From Carallia brachiata (taxonomy: Eukaryota > Streptophyta > Magnoliopsida > Malpighiales > Rhizophoraceae): a stretch of DNA of 64,000 nucleotides. Shown here piece after piece: positions 1 through 12,270 of the stretch (positions are counted from its first letter, which is position 1; each line of letters begins with the position of its first letter). The position numbers and the translations under genes were made by a program. The DNA is taken from contig JADCRB010000043.1 in the NCBI GenBank assembly GCA_021464245.1, positions 1,301,576 through 1,365,575 of the forward strand. The letters run 5' to 3'. A model generated the notes under the pieces. It saw only the letters and a program-made list of their open reading frames with translations, made no database searches and had not been told where the DNA came from.

Positions 1-945
1 CGCTAGTTCTTCGAAAGTTTGGGGCTTCATGTCCTGCAGTATGTATAGTAGCTCTCAATGCATTCCCTGAATACACATCTACACGGCAGAAGTCTTCGTC
101 AGACGATCTGTGCAATTCAAACTGAGAGCATGTCATCTTTGATGTATTCGACAACGGGCTCTCTTTTCTTTATTTGGTGCTGGTAAACTTCATCATACTC
201 ATAGTTCTTCGAGTGTTGAAGAATCTTTTGAGAAACTCTCGCTGTAGCTGTTCCTAACTTTCGATTGATTATAGTTCAAGATTTATGAACTAGGTGAAAA
301 CGGTATCCCTTAGTAAACAAACGAATTGCTTCACCAAGAGATTTCCATAAGTTCCTGCATTGTTGTAGGTTTCAACGAAGTGAGCAATGTACTGTTTGGC
401 ATCACCTTATCCGTCGAATTGTTGAAATTTGAGCAGTTGGTAGCCTAAAGGCATGTTGAGATTTTCGATTCGTCTGGTGTATTGTTTGACGTATATCTGT
501 GATCCTTGGAAGGCTATAGCTTGTTGTAGGTGAATCATATTAGCTATCATATCCTGCAATTGTTGAACAGATAGCGAAAGTATAGAATTTGAGGGTGGCA
601 GTTGTGTAAAACTACTGATTGCTTTTCAGCAGTAAAGACATCGGCTGGTGTTGCTTCTGAAGTGAAGCCGGGTGAATATAATTGCTCCTCGCGGGTCTCG
701 AAATCAACTTAGATCTGGACCTTGCCTTTAAGAGCGGTAATCTGTTGATCTTTTTCTTCCACAACTCTGATCAGCTGCAAAATTTTGTTCTCTAATTCTG
801 TAATTATTTCTTTTATGCTGGTTGTGTTGGTACTCATGACGGCAACAAATGAGGCTTCGCGAAAAACTGGGATAGAGGGTTCTTCTACTTCCTTTATGTT
901 TGTTTCTACAGAATAGGTTCCATTCTGCTGAGCGGAATTCGTCAT
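1..945 (-). pseudogene. Ty3/gypsy retrotransposon gag remnant, cut by the left edge
   Basis: On the minus strand an ATG at 945 opens a 78-residue stretch starting MTNSAQQNG and containing REASFVAVMSTNT, typical of the gag N-terminus of plant gypsy elements. It stops near 709. Beyond it the same strand carries recognisable gag core: YTRRIENLNMPLGYQ, then QYIAHFVETYNNAGTYGNLL and VKQFVCLLRDT near 300-500, and TFEELA at the window edge. These match the capsid-like region (retrotransposon gag family). In-frame stops (for example just after the KFQQFDG motif) show that it is dead. Protease, reverse transcriptase and integrase would lie to the left, outside the window. The LTR and primer site should lie to the right (946-2200), but I could not identify them. 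Confidence 0.85.
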
Positions 946-1212
946 GTTGCTTCCGACTTCGATCAGGGTGGGTGATCGACTTCTCCATGCGGCTAGAGAG
1001 TCAAGAGAGAAATTCTATTGTTGTGCGAGTTGTGGATTTTCCGTTTCGATATTTTGTCGGATTTGGACGGTGAGAAATTGTGTCCGTCTGCAGATTTTTG
1101 GACCTGTGTACATGAGTAGGGTAGTTGACACAGGTAGTAGAGCGGTTGTCTTCTTGCTTGTAGCAACGGTTGTGCTCCTCTTTAATACCATTGGAATGCT
1201 GGATACCTTCTG

Positions 1213-1253
<41 letters not shown>

Positions 1254-2300
1254 TATTTTTTTGTCTTTTTTCTTTTTCTTTTTCCTTTTTTCTTTTCTTT
1301 TTTTCTTTTTTTATATTTTTTCCTTTTTTATCTTTTTCCTTTTTTTTTCCTTTTTTCTTTTTTTCTTTTTCTTTTTTCTTTGTCGGCTTTTTTTTTGCCT
1401 TTTTTTTTTTTTAAGGAACAAAAGATGGGAGATTAAGAGATCCCATCGAACATGCCAAAAATTTGTAAGCAGTGTAAATTGTGAGTTTACAACAGTTAGA
1501 CTCGAAATACAAATACAAATTACAAATAAAAATTTAAGATAAAATAAAATTTACGTGGGGTCGATTTTCATACGGATCCTCCGATTAGTATTCTTTCATA
1601 ACTCCGTCAAGAGCTGCATGAGCTAAATCTTAACGAAAATAATTCCACAACTTTGTCTCGAACTGACTGGATCCTACTGGGGACTGAAACTAGATCTGAT
1701 GTAGACGTTTGGACTACGATCAAGAATTGCAGAGACCTGATCTGACTTGATCTGTCTTGATTTCAACAATAGCCTAATAGACTTGTTCTCGGATAAGTTG
1801 TTTGGACTTTGTTAAGAGCCATATAAGGTTTGATCTCAGCCGAATGTGTAATATTTTGATATTTTAGATTTATACTCTCACAGATCCAAATCTAAAGCGA
1901 TCAGAGAGTATAAACTCAAAATACACTTGAAAATGGATACGAGCAATATTTTGAGATTTGTACCTAAGGTATCTTCCTCAAAAGAGTTAAGAGAATATAT
2001 CGTAAGGTATGAAACCGTAAAATAATGAGAAATTTTCTTGAGAGATTTTTAACTTTCTCTTTCTCTTTTAAATTTTTTCTATTTTAATAGTTTATAAATT
2101 TTTTGAATTATTTTAAAATTGGGAAGAAAGTCTATTTATGAGACTCCTTTTCCATGTGAAAATATGCATGGGAAATGAATAATAAAGGTCGCCGTCGCTA
2201 ATCTTAATTTTTCCAAGTTGGCAATGCCAACCGTTGAACATTGAATTCCTTTTTTTGGTTTTTTTACTTCTTAGAAGCTGACTTTTTTTTTTTTTAATAT
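946..2300. other. Probable gypsy leader and flanking DNA, with low-complexity tracts
   Basis: No gene is seen. The part next to the gag start is probably the untranslated leader of the same element. It is interrupted by an AT dinucleotide run and a long T/C-rich tract (1216-1412). The rest is AT-rich with no motif I recognise. I found no convincing primer-binding site or LTR end. Confidence 0.4.
1216..1412. repeat. (AT)n microsatellite followed by a polypyrimidine tract
   Basis: About 40 bases of alternating A and T (1216-1255) run into about 155 bases made almost only of T with single C interruptions (1256-1412). The open frames read through it are Phe/Ser/Leu-only low complexity and are not genes. 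Confidence 0.95.
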
Positions 2301-2307
2301 TTACATC

Positions 2308-2520
2308 AAGATCTTAAAATATATTTTGGACTAATAATAACGATCTATACAGTACACTTTCTCATAGCTAGGTTTCATACTTCCATTTTTTTGACTCAAG
2401 GTTCCATTCTTTCATCAGACAGAAATAATTGACTATCGCATTATAAACCAACATGGCACTTGGGACATGACCTGTACATATTCTTGATGATAACCTAACC
2501 CACACAACAAAGGTTGAGTT
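2308..2520 (+). repeat. Dispersed repeat, copy 1 (partner at 34944-35137)
   Basis: This stretch shares a long, diverged direct match with 34944-35137. Shared blocks include AATAATAACGAT, GCTAGGTTTCAT and ATTCTTGATGATAAC, in the same order and spacing apart from small indels. No coding capacity is seen. It is probably an unclassified transposable-element copy. Confidence 0.7.
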
Positions 2521-3082
2521 CCTTTTTTTTTTTTTTAATTAACGTGGCCCCGATGTGGCTAAAGGTCTCCTTCGTGTATAATTACGGTATTAACGAATTT
2601 AAAATTTATTAGTCTCTCTGTAGAGCCTTTAAATCTTAAACGAAAAAACTCCCTCTTTTTATTTGGAGGAAACGTAAGCACGATAACTTGACCAATACAA
2701 AGGCAAAACTATTTATTACATGAATTATATAGAACTATTTATTATATGAATAAAGAGACTAAATCACTTCATTTCTTATAAATAAGTCATTTCTTTTCAT
2801 TTTAATAAGATATTAAATACAGACTAAATTTAGATAAAGTATATACACTTACATAAATAGTTAATTTCAATGCAAAATACATTTATAAACTTAAGGAATT
2901 ACAAAATTACAGTAGCAAGAGAAGCCGAGCAGAACGGCTGCCCCCACTTCCAAGTTCCCACCCAACCCAAAATTACACTTCTCCGTGAGCACCTACCTGA
3001 GATGGGGAACTCACTTGGAGTTTTTATTTCAATATACATTATAACATAGCATAAAATAAAATAAAAAGGGAGTAAACAGACT

Positions 3083-6000
3083 CTATTCTGGCAATGTAAT
3101 GTCAGCTAAATCCTCCCTGTAAGGCAAATGATCCTTCTCCAAGTCCTCATTATTATTATCTTTGCCTTGCCCATTTTCCAAGTTAATTCCGTCCTTAGGC
3201 TCAATATATGATGCTACAAGGTCTTTTCTGAAGGCTAGATAGATAACTGCAAGGACATAGATTGCCATTATTGGAAATACTGCGAGTCCGATGAAGACAT
3301 TCCCAATTTTTGGGAGCTTGTTGTGAATTAGCCAACCCACGAAGCCTGTGCTCAGGTAATATACGTTGATGCCAATTATTAGCAGACCCAAAATCCACGA
3401 GAACACAATAATCTGTGCACACAAAACATGTATAAAATTAATGATCAGCAATTGTAGTTCACAATAAAATTTTAATTTCTTAATTGTGTGTATGGAAAAA
3501 AGTAAATGATAAACATACGCATTGATTTATATAATTAGATAATTAATATTTGTGATTGATTTATATAATTAGATAATTAATATTTGTAACAAAAAAATCA
3601 ATAAAAAATATATTTATTTTTGTTGTAACAATTAATTTTTTAATTGTGTAAATCAATTAATCGATTATTATGCGTATGTTAAACATACCCTTTTTTTTCT
3701 ATGTATATGTACATTTTCCAATATAACTATAGGACGAAATCCAACTTACAAAAATTGAGTTCTTATGTGGCCCCATCTTGGTGGTACTACCACTGAATTT
3801 AAGAAGCGGAATAAGAACAAATGGTAGCTCAAATGAAAGTATCATCTACAAAAATCCATAAGACAAAACAAGCGCAAATTAGTTTAATCAACATGAAAAC
3901 ATATATATTTGCGATTGCTGGATAAATGCAACATGAAATCATAATTTTGCCAACCGATGAAATGATTATAAGCGCGCCGGCTGCCGCCGGTCCACCAATG
4001 ATGGCAGCAATGAGACTAGGAGTAATGGCAATCAACCTAGTCACCAGGTTCCTTAACCATGGTCTCATTTTAAGGTCCAAGAAACCCTGAAAATTTTCCA
4101 CCATAATCCAACAAGTTATATTAATTCCAAATATATGATCTTTCATAATGAAGCAAAGTTATATAATTTGCTTTCTCTTTTTTTTTTTTTCACCCTCCCT
4201 TTCCCTCCTTTCAAAAGACCTGCATAATGAACTGTCCGGCATAAGTTCCTGTTATTGCTGAGCTCTGGCCCGAGGCCAATAGCGCAATTGCATAAACTAT
4301 TGAGCTTGATTTTCCCAACACATTCTGCAAAACCGCGTTAAAAAAATCAAATCATATACAATTAGATAGATCTATATTTTACATGGTCTATGATTACGAA
4401 GTTGAAAGGTGTAAACCTTGAGAAGAAACGAGGCAGAGTCGAGAGTGAGATTGTTGCACTGATCTGCCTGTTGGGCTGAGAGATTGTCGGCTGAGCAAAT
4501 TGCCCCCGTGACGGATGTGACAGCAATATTAATCAACAAGGCTATAAACAGGGCAAATCCAGTCTCCATAAGGAAATAACGGCAAGCGTCCTGTGATTTT
4601 TGTTTTAGAATTATCATTATGAGCACATGAATTCAAAGTTGAGTAATCGTGTATGGTAATGACCTATTAATTGAAAGACATTTGTAAATTTTTTATTAAA
4701 ACGAAAAAAAAAAAATTGGTCTGAGATTTTCTGCTAAAAGTTTTTGTTTGCTTACATTGATGCCACGAACAGTGGGGGGTACTTTCCTAGAAAGCACAAG
4801 AGCAGAGTGAAGAAAAAGATTGTGCCTGGAACACAAAAGAAAATTAATATATATATATATGTATATATATAAGAAGAAGAAATTAAACAAACAAAAATTT
4901 CAGAAACACTAAAAATGAGCACGGTTCAAATAGTCCCACACATATCCATAAAAAGTTATTAATAAATAAAATAGACTGGTGTTCACTCTAAATTAAACTA
5001 TTTCGTAATAACATTCTTAAACAAAAAAAGTAAAAAACTGAACATGTCAGGAAAGGCAAAATCCTCATATTCCTTTTTTTTTAAATAAGAAAAGCAAAAA
5101 AAAAAAAAAAAAAAAAAAAAAATTGGATGCAAATTTTTTTAAGGTGGAGGTTGCTCTTACGGCATGACAAGTGCACCGAGTAGGGCAATGGTATTCCCTA
5201 CAGCTCCTTGGCCGTTGAGCTTAGGAACAAACAAGCCCTTCATCACATCAGCTGCGGGAGGCTTCACGTAACTTAGTTCAGCAAAGTAACAGGCAGCCAG
5301 TATGAAGACTAGCGTTGCTATGAACAATTCAAGCTTCCTCACCTGCTCAAAACAAATAACAGGGGCATACCCTAAAATCAAAATCAATTCAATTAAACGT
5401 TGGCGACCTTTCAACGTTCAATTCATCTTCCCCAACTTCCCAATATCATTTTTTTTTTTTCAATCTGATATATCAAATTCATTTTGGCTTTTTAGCGATG
5501 GTAAAACAGTAAAAGAAATTAATAATAAAATATCACGGTATCATAGTTACTAATTCTTTGGTTTGGACCCAGCCTGCTCTCTAATATTATATGTATGGGT
5601 TTTTTCGGCCTTTTGTTTTGTTCCGGCTTATTAAACAAGTCATCCCATCCGGAAAGGATAATCTGGACCCAACTCCATCTGTGGGTTTGATTTCTCCTTT
5701 TTGTTTCCACTTGCAACCATTTGTCTTCGACATGGAGGGGCGAGAACAAAGTATTAGTCTATGTTGACTACTTCATTATCATAACATGCAATGATAAGGG
5801 GTCACATCTTTTATTCTACACTTACTTTACATTAGACAGGACAAAAAGTTTATGAAAATTCTATCACTACACGTTATAGTTTAATATAAGTGTGTTAAAT
5901 GTGTTGATCTTATGGTCTTAAATTTGAGCACTTCCAAAACATGCAATTGTGCTAAACATACGCAAACTCTACCAGATCACAAATGGCTGATGTCTAAGTT

Positions 6001-8954
6001 AGGCCCAAAATGTGAGCTTAGGGTGAATGGGTCCAACCTAAGATTGATTATATCATGCAATCCTTTCTGACAAATTCGTAAAACACTACTCTTACTCATT
6101 TATTGTATCAACTAAAGTTTATGAAAGCTCTATATATGACATTTGTGCCTAGACACCTCGGCAAACTGCCAAAACGAAAAAGAAATCTCTAGCCGTGGTC
6201 AACAACTAGAACACATAAACTTCTAGTTGTTGTCGTCAATGGAACTGAACAACAATGTGAAAGTGAAGGTGGAATTTATTTACCCCATATCTCTGCAAGC
6301 CAAGAAACAGAAGAGTACTAAAACCGGTGCAAATAACTCCAGCCCACACCGGGATGTGGAATAACAAGTTCAATGCGAAGGCTGTCCCTATCACTGTGCC
6401 AGACCAAAAGAAATTAAATAAGAGTTCAGAATAAATTAATTGTCATGATTATTTTGTGCAGGAAGTAATGTGACTATTTTTTTTTCCCCTTCTCTATCAA
6501 TATCCTGCCTTCGTGACATCACGTATATTGCTATTGTCTGTCAAAAAAACTATATTGCTATTAATAAACACAACATAGAAGCCTAACGGAAGACGTAGAA
6601 GAGCAAAATGAGTAGAGACATCCGATAAGAGCATAAAATATGAAAATTAATATATGTACTGAATTTTAATATTTTAATTAATGTTCTAAATAAAAATAAA
6701 ATTGATAATTTTGAAATGAGAGTGATAGTTTTTGTAATAAAAAATAATTTTTAATTTGTGTTTTAAAAATTATTAACTTTATTTTAAAATTTTTAATGTT
6801 ATTTTTATTCAGAATATCAAAATAGCACACTAATATTTTCTCATATAATAACCATGCTCCATTTACCGAGTGAGTATACGATTTTTTTTTTTTTTTTTTT
6901 TGTTAAAGCAATGTTATTCTTAGAAACAAATCTCACAAACGGGCTTGCACATTCTTTTACTCTCATCATGCCAATTTTTTTAATCACATCATGTCATTTA
7001 ATTTGAATGCAATTGTGGGATCATTAACTATCGATTTTACATGTATTTGTAAGATTTATCGTAAAATTTGTTTTTAACACTGGTAATTTTCTTCTAATTA
7101 TAACATCCTTAATTGGTTTATTTCCATATATCAATTTCCTATCTGACATTGTGTTAGGAAATTATACATTAAAATAAAATTGGCAAAGAGATTATGCCTT
7201 CTGGTACGTCGGCAGCTATGACCGAGCTCTCAGCCAGAAGCCATAGACAATATTTCACATATTTCGGGTATTCGGCCTTGCAATGCTCGGACAGATGTTG
7301 TCCTGAGGAACCAAAAACACACAAAAGCAAACAGTTCAAGAGACCAAAATGATAAGAAAAAACATAGAGTACAAATGTTTAATGATATTTGTTTAGGTAT
7401 ATACATATGACCATATGCAAGTGAGCTAATTATTGCAAATTACTTCATTTATAAAAAAAAAACATACATTTACTTCATAAGAATGGCTTCAAGGTAGAAA
7501 AAAAAATAATATCAGTCATTAGATAATTGAATTAATCGAAAAAAATATTTACTAATGTTATTAGAAAGAACACATTACTTATTATTAGTTAAGTGTAATC
7601 ATATAATCTCGTTATTCATTTTATACTTACTTATATATGCACATTTATAATTTTTTCAACGTACCTTTTGAGGTTTTCGATCTGTATGGGAGAGTTTGAG
7701 ATAATTTGGAGATTTCTCGCAATTTTGAGGTTTCACTTACCAGTGCATACACCAAGATTTGCAGCGAGCGACTGGATTATGAGTGAAAATACCAGCCCAA
7801 TCAAAATCACCCAAAGAAGCTGAAAACAGGACAAGCATACGAGAAATTTTTCATTAATAGTCATTTCTCTCATAATTAACAACAATTGAACAAGCAAATC
7901 CTATTTTTGTCTGCGTTTCCTTAATTTTCACCGTGAAGGAGAGGGATAACATGGGTAATTCTCATTTCATTTTTTTTTTTTTTTACCTCATATTGGTAGC
8001 TTGCTCCGGCTTGCAGATCAGTTTCCACTGCATTGATGCCACCATAAAAACTATTTGTAAGTCGATCGATACATTTAAAAAAAAAAAAAAAAAGTAGAAT
8101 TTGATCCCGCACAACTTATTTAAAAAAACATCAACTTTAATTCAACTGCATATAATATGAGACAGATTCCAAGAAATTAATTGTAGTAATTGAAAAATTA
8201 TTGATTGCAATTATCGACATCCAATTATAATGGTGGAGCAGTTACTTTTATCATATTAAATTATTGTTAGTAAATTAATTGGAGGGAATCATGAATCACA
8301 ATATCGGCTTTCAATTATACCGTAAAGCGATAAAAATTTACATCATATTAAATTATAATTAATAAATTAATAATTAGAGGAATTTGGAATAATAATTATA
8401 TTTATATCATATATCATATATATGTATGTATGTATGTATTGTAATTTAAAACAATTTAAGAAATAGTAAACAATAAAAAAGAAAATTTTGCTATTTTTTC
8501 AAATTTATGCAGGAAAGTTTTCTCTAAACTTCTCCAATATATTAATTAAATAAAAAAAGAGAGAGAGAAGGGAGTACAGTTGCCGGGATCAAGATAAGCC
8601 AATGAGATTAGGAAACCAGGTCCAACGTATGCCAGAAACTTTTGCCATCGAGGTTTCTGTTCATAGCAAATATAAACCAGAACATATAGCTATAAACTCA
8701 TCTTCAAAAAGCAAAAGAATTTTTAAAAAAAATGAATTAATTAAATCCAAGAATATGATTTGAATTATAATGGTACAAGAATGAGAGACCTGCAAATTTC
8801 CTGGGTTGTCATGGTGCCCGGGACGATTACAAGTTCGTGATTTTTCCTCCTCGTTCACAGCTGCTATGCGGTTGCTGTGTCCACTGTCCTTTGAAAGTAT
8901 TGCTGGCATTATTGTGTCGTTCCCTTGCTGTTGCTGCTGCTGGTTCTCCATCAC
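3083..8954 (-). CDS. NRAMP5: NRAMP5-like divalent metal (Mn/Cd/Fe) transporter
   Basis: Proton-coupled divalent-metal importer of the NRAMP family. It resembles the rice NRAMP5 type, which takes up Mn and also Cd at the root plasma membrane. There are 13 coding exons on the minus strand: 8954-8790, 8656-8578, 8027-7987, 7819-7741, 7302-7198, 6393-6284, 5342-5161, 4825-4756, 4590-4417, 4324-4220, 4086-3955, 3845-3750, 3412-3083. They total 1668 nt, giving 555 aa, a normal length for the family. Metal-site motifs are intact: DPGN (residues 78-81) in helix 1 and MPHN (253-256) in helix 6. The consensus transport motif [14 protein letters not shown] starts at 354. The C-terminus contains PYREDLADI, as in NRAMP5-type proteins. 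The N-terminus has a six-Gln run. All introns are GT-AG except intron 5, whose donor reads GC. I chose the ATG at 8954 because it is the first in-frame Met; Met16 is an alternative. The NRAMP5 assignment, rather than NRAMP1/6, rests on remembered similarity. Confidence 0.93.
3495..3710. repeat. Small foldback with internal tandem copy in NRAMP intron 12
   Basis: The left part contains AACATACGCATTGATTTA and two tandem copies of a roughly 34-bp unit (about 3521-3587). The right part contains the inverted counterpart (AATCAATTAATCG, then TATGCGTATGTT) up to about 3690. It has the look of an AT-rich MITE sitting in the intron between exons 12 and 13. No target duplication was resolved. Confidence 0.5.
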
Positions 8955-8991
8955 CCTCTCTGCTCCTATCTATCTTTCTGTGGCGCTCGAC

Positions 8992-9033
8992 TTTTTATAG
9001 TGAACAAAGTCCATGCAGCTAATTTTATAAAAT
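8992..9033 (-). promoter_or_regulatory. Candidate TATA boxes of the NRAMP gene
   Basis: On the minus strand two TATA-like sites precede the ATG at 8954: TATAAAAA (8999-8992) and TTTTATAAAAT (about 9033-9023). The nearer one would leave a leader of only about 10 nt and the farther one about 40 nt, so the farther may be the working site. A transcript end map would decide. Confidence 0.4.
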
Positions 9034-9245
9034 GTTAGGGAGAGAGACAGCGTTATTTTTAGCAGTCAATATTTTTACTCAGCTTTACTTTGCAAGCAGT
9101 CTTATTAAAAAAAAGTTTTACTTTTCAGGCAATCTAGGAGGCCATATATTTTAGAACAATATATCCAAATTCGCTTATAAGATGTTGTTATTAAACATGG
9201 GGGTAATCCCACTTAGTTAAACTAATTTTTCCGAAAATATATATA

Positions 9246-9342
9246 TATCAAATTTAACTTGCGAAGCCTACAATAGATAGCATGTATTATATATATAAAA
9301 ATTTGACTTGCGAAGCCTAGCTTAGATAGCATGTATTATGTT
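9246..9342. repeat. Tandem duplication of about 45 bp
   Basis: Two adjacent units share ACTTGCGAAGCCTA, then TAGATAGCATGTATTAT. The first spans about 9246-9289 and the second about 9298-9342, joined by a TA-rich link. Confidence 0.85.
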
Positions 9343-10872
9343 TTTCTTTTGCTCAAAGTCTTATATAAATAATAACGTCTTATTTTCATTGTTATTATCG
9401 ACCCCGCTGGAGCATGACTTAATTTTTAATCAGTCAAACTTCCCCCTTCTAATTCTTTTATTCCATCACATTGTAATGATGAAAAACGATGAAAGAAAAA
9501 GACACATCATAGATAACAACAAAACTTATCAAATAAGAGTCATATTTTAAGTGAATCAAATTACTCAAAAAAAAAAAAAAAGAATTTTCCTAATGGCTTA
9601 TGAAGCTGTATTTAATGTCATTGGCCTGGTCGGGCGTAAGGATTAATTACTGCTTAATGAGTGAACAAACAAATAAGAGGATTACGTATGTGCATATAGA
9701 CTAATTACAGAGAGTGATCATAATGCAGAAAAATTATTCCTAATTATCAAATTAAATAAAAAACATAGTTTGTGCGTTCAGGGTTAATAGGGGTGCCTTA
9801 ACAATCCCCATATGGATCATTGTAATTTTAAATTCCTTTGGTTAATATACGGAGTTAGATAGGTCTAATGTGTGTGCGAAAAGCATATATATGCGCGCAC
9901 AATTGTCGGTACAGCAGCCGAAGCTCCTAAGGAAAAAAAAAAAGTATCTATTTTCTATATATTATATATATTTTTAGGGGACATATAAAAAAATTTATTT
10001 ATGCATGTATAAGATGTATGTTGAAATTTGAGCCTGATCGAATTGAGACGTTCGGGTCGGGTTGCCTGCTTAAGTATACAATTAGCAAGATTCCAAAGAT
10101 TTAACCAAATCGACCAATTTCTTTAATCTTACAAATACGTGTGAGATGCCGGACCTGCAAACGAGCGTAAACTTTGACCTTGCACAAAATTTTTTACTAC
10201 ATCCAGGACAAATTATCCTTCCATTTTTAAAGTAATTGAACATTCGATCACATAACAGATGAAATTGCAATTGTTTTGAGCAAGAAAAAAGATAGAACAC
10301 AATTATACATACATCCATATATATATATAAACACACACGTTTCTAATTTGTTTTTGTTTTTGGGGGAGGGCAAAGCCCACACATAAGGGGAGGGGAGATA
10401 ATGGGCGAACTCCCAACTAGCACAAGGTCAAGTAACCAGCAGCTGGTCTAAGCTAGACGGTTATACATTTATAGAATTTAATAGCAATTGATGTCTTCAC
10501 ATGGCTGAATTGAAAAATCTATGGCCAGCAACATTAAGGACACATGTTGGAAGGAGTTTTAATTATTTGATATAATCTTACAAAAGATCGTCGTAGAAAT
10601 ATTCTCGGTACCGAAATAATTACCTATTGAACCACCATTTTATGGAAAAAACAAATAGGTTTTTGACTTCTTGTTAGTTGAGATATCTAAAGCTTTGGAT
10701 AAATGATCTAATCAAGCGGTAAGCATATATCACACCCAAACGGGCAAGTTCCATGCCTTCCCATCTTAGATTCCATCTGTTTCTGTGCTAGTGTGATGTA
10801 GGCAGTAGCGATGAATCATGCGTGCCTCTCCAAAGTAGTATTCAATAATTTAATTACTTTCAACGGATCATT

Positions 10873-11012
10873 CAGTTTTCTAATCTTTTATGTGATGGAT
10901 TTATAGCCACAGATAATCCGACTACTAGCGAGGTGAAGTCAGCAAATTGTGAAACTTTTGACTTCTTCCACACATATTATGTGTGCCTTTTTTTCCTCGT
11001 TCCCTTCAACTT
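10873..11012 (+). repeat. Direct repeat, copy A (partner 11640-11783)
   Basis: Copy A shares ACTAGCGAGGTGA, GTCAGCAAATTGTGAAA, GACTTCTTCCA and CCCTTCAACTTA with copy B about 770 bp downstream, in the same order. The repeats are diverged, about 140 bp each, and have no coding capacity. Confidence 0.85.
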
Positions 11013-11639
11013 ATATATATATATACATATTTTTTTTTTTTTTATTTATTTATTGAATTAACCAGAACCGTCTTAGTTCGACTGAACTAATGATTTGTTT
11101 CAACTTTGATGGAAATAGAACAGTTTGGCCAATTTGGCTGACCTAAGCTGTAAGTTCAACTTTAACAGGACCCGCTAGTTAGTAGCTAAGCTCGCAGCAA
11201 AGGACCTAAGCTGGTTCCCTTTTTATGATTCGGTGAAGATTGTCTGTATTATGGTTGATGTGGGATGGACGGTTTTGCTACAGGGCACAAATGGCAATGT
11301 ATGGAGATTGATGATGACATTTGACAATGGAGAATAATTGGTAAGCATAAGAGCATCTAATTACATAAAGTGCTTATATTTGCCGGATTTGTAAAAAGTT
11401 AAATGTGTAAAATTATATCATTATTTTTATGAAAAAGTTATTAGGTAACTTAAACAAATCGTCAAACACATTTTAATAATATATTAAATAAATTTTTTAA
11501 TAAATTTAAAACGAGTTCTAAATAATTTTTAAATGAATTATTTTTCAATTTTATTAAATTAAGCATACTCTTACCCGAATTTAATTTATTTATTAAACGA
11601 TTTTAACAATAAATTTTGACCGAATATTCCGTTATACCC

Positions 11640-11783
11640 TAGTTTCCTAATATTTTACGCGATAGATGTATATTATGGATGATGCCATTACTAGCGAGGT
11701 GACGTCAGCAAATTGTGAAAATGCTGACTTCTTCCATAGATATTATGTTTGCCTTTTTTTCATTCCCCTGTCCCCTTCAACTT
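11640..11783 (+). repeat. Direct repeat, copy B (partner 10873-11012)
   Basis: Second copy of the block described at 10873-11012. This copy carries a perfect palindrome TGACGTCA (bZIP/TGA-factor type site) where copy A has TGAAGTCA. Confidence 0.85.
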
Positions 11784-12011
11784 AACAAAGTAAAGAAGAT
11801 TTTAAAGAAGGAAGCTCTTCAAGTTGCAGTTATAGAATAAAAGATCTACTAACCGCACATATCAGGCTGAAGAGCTATTTTAATTGTTTGAACCGTGGAC
11901 TGGGAATTTGGAGACTTAACAGGTATATATTATTTTGAAAGATTTGGAAATGTGAAGAGATGTGTAAATATTGATTTTTGGCATTCCAGTAAAATACAAG
12001 AATAAGGCTAT

Positions 12012-12270
12012 TGTTCAAATTAATTCAAATTTGTTATAAATTAAAATTTAGCGTTCTAGTAAAATTAATATTAATTTATCATGTTTTATTGTTAGAGTTG
12101 AAATATAAGTTGTTAGAATCTAATATATAAGAAGTTGAGAGTCACATATAATTGTGTGGTTGGTGAGTATATTCGTTGAGAGATTATAATTAATGTGTGT
12201 GTTTTTTATTATTATTGTGTGACTTTATTCAATTAATAAATTAGTATTGTTAAGTTAATTAAATCTAACG
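12012..12270 (+). repeat. 5' LTR of the non-autonomous element
   Basis: 259 bp, starting TGTTCAAATT and ending just before the primer-binding site. Its last base reads G where the 3' LTR has the canonical A of the CA end. It differs from the 3' LTR at many positions, so the insertion is old. Confidence 0.88.

Larger units (their letters stand above)
9001..12011. other. Intergenic, AT-rich, no gene supported
   Basis: This is the upstream side of the NRAMP gene. It contains a short tandem duplication at 9246-9342 and a duplicated roughly 140-bp block (see separate entries). A 84-codon open frame at 10082-10336 (minus) has no recognisable domain and I do not call it. Confidence 0.6.

Noticed and set aside
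944..1542. Open frames of 93-156 codons on the plus strand
   Set aside because: They are created by the AT microsatellite and the polypyrimidine tract (Phe/Ser/Leu/Ile-Tyr runs) and overlap the opposite-strand gag.
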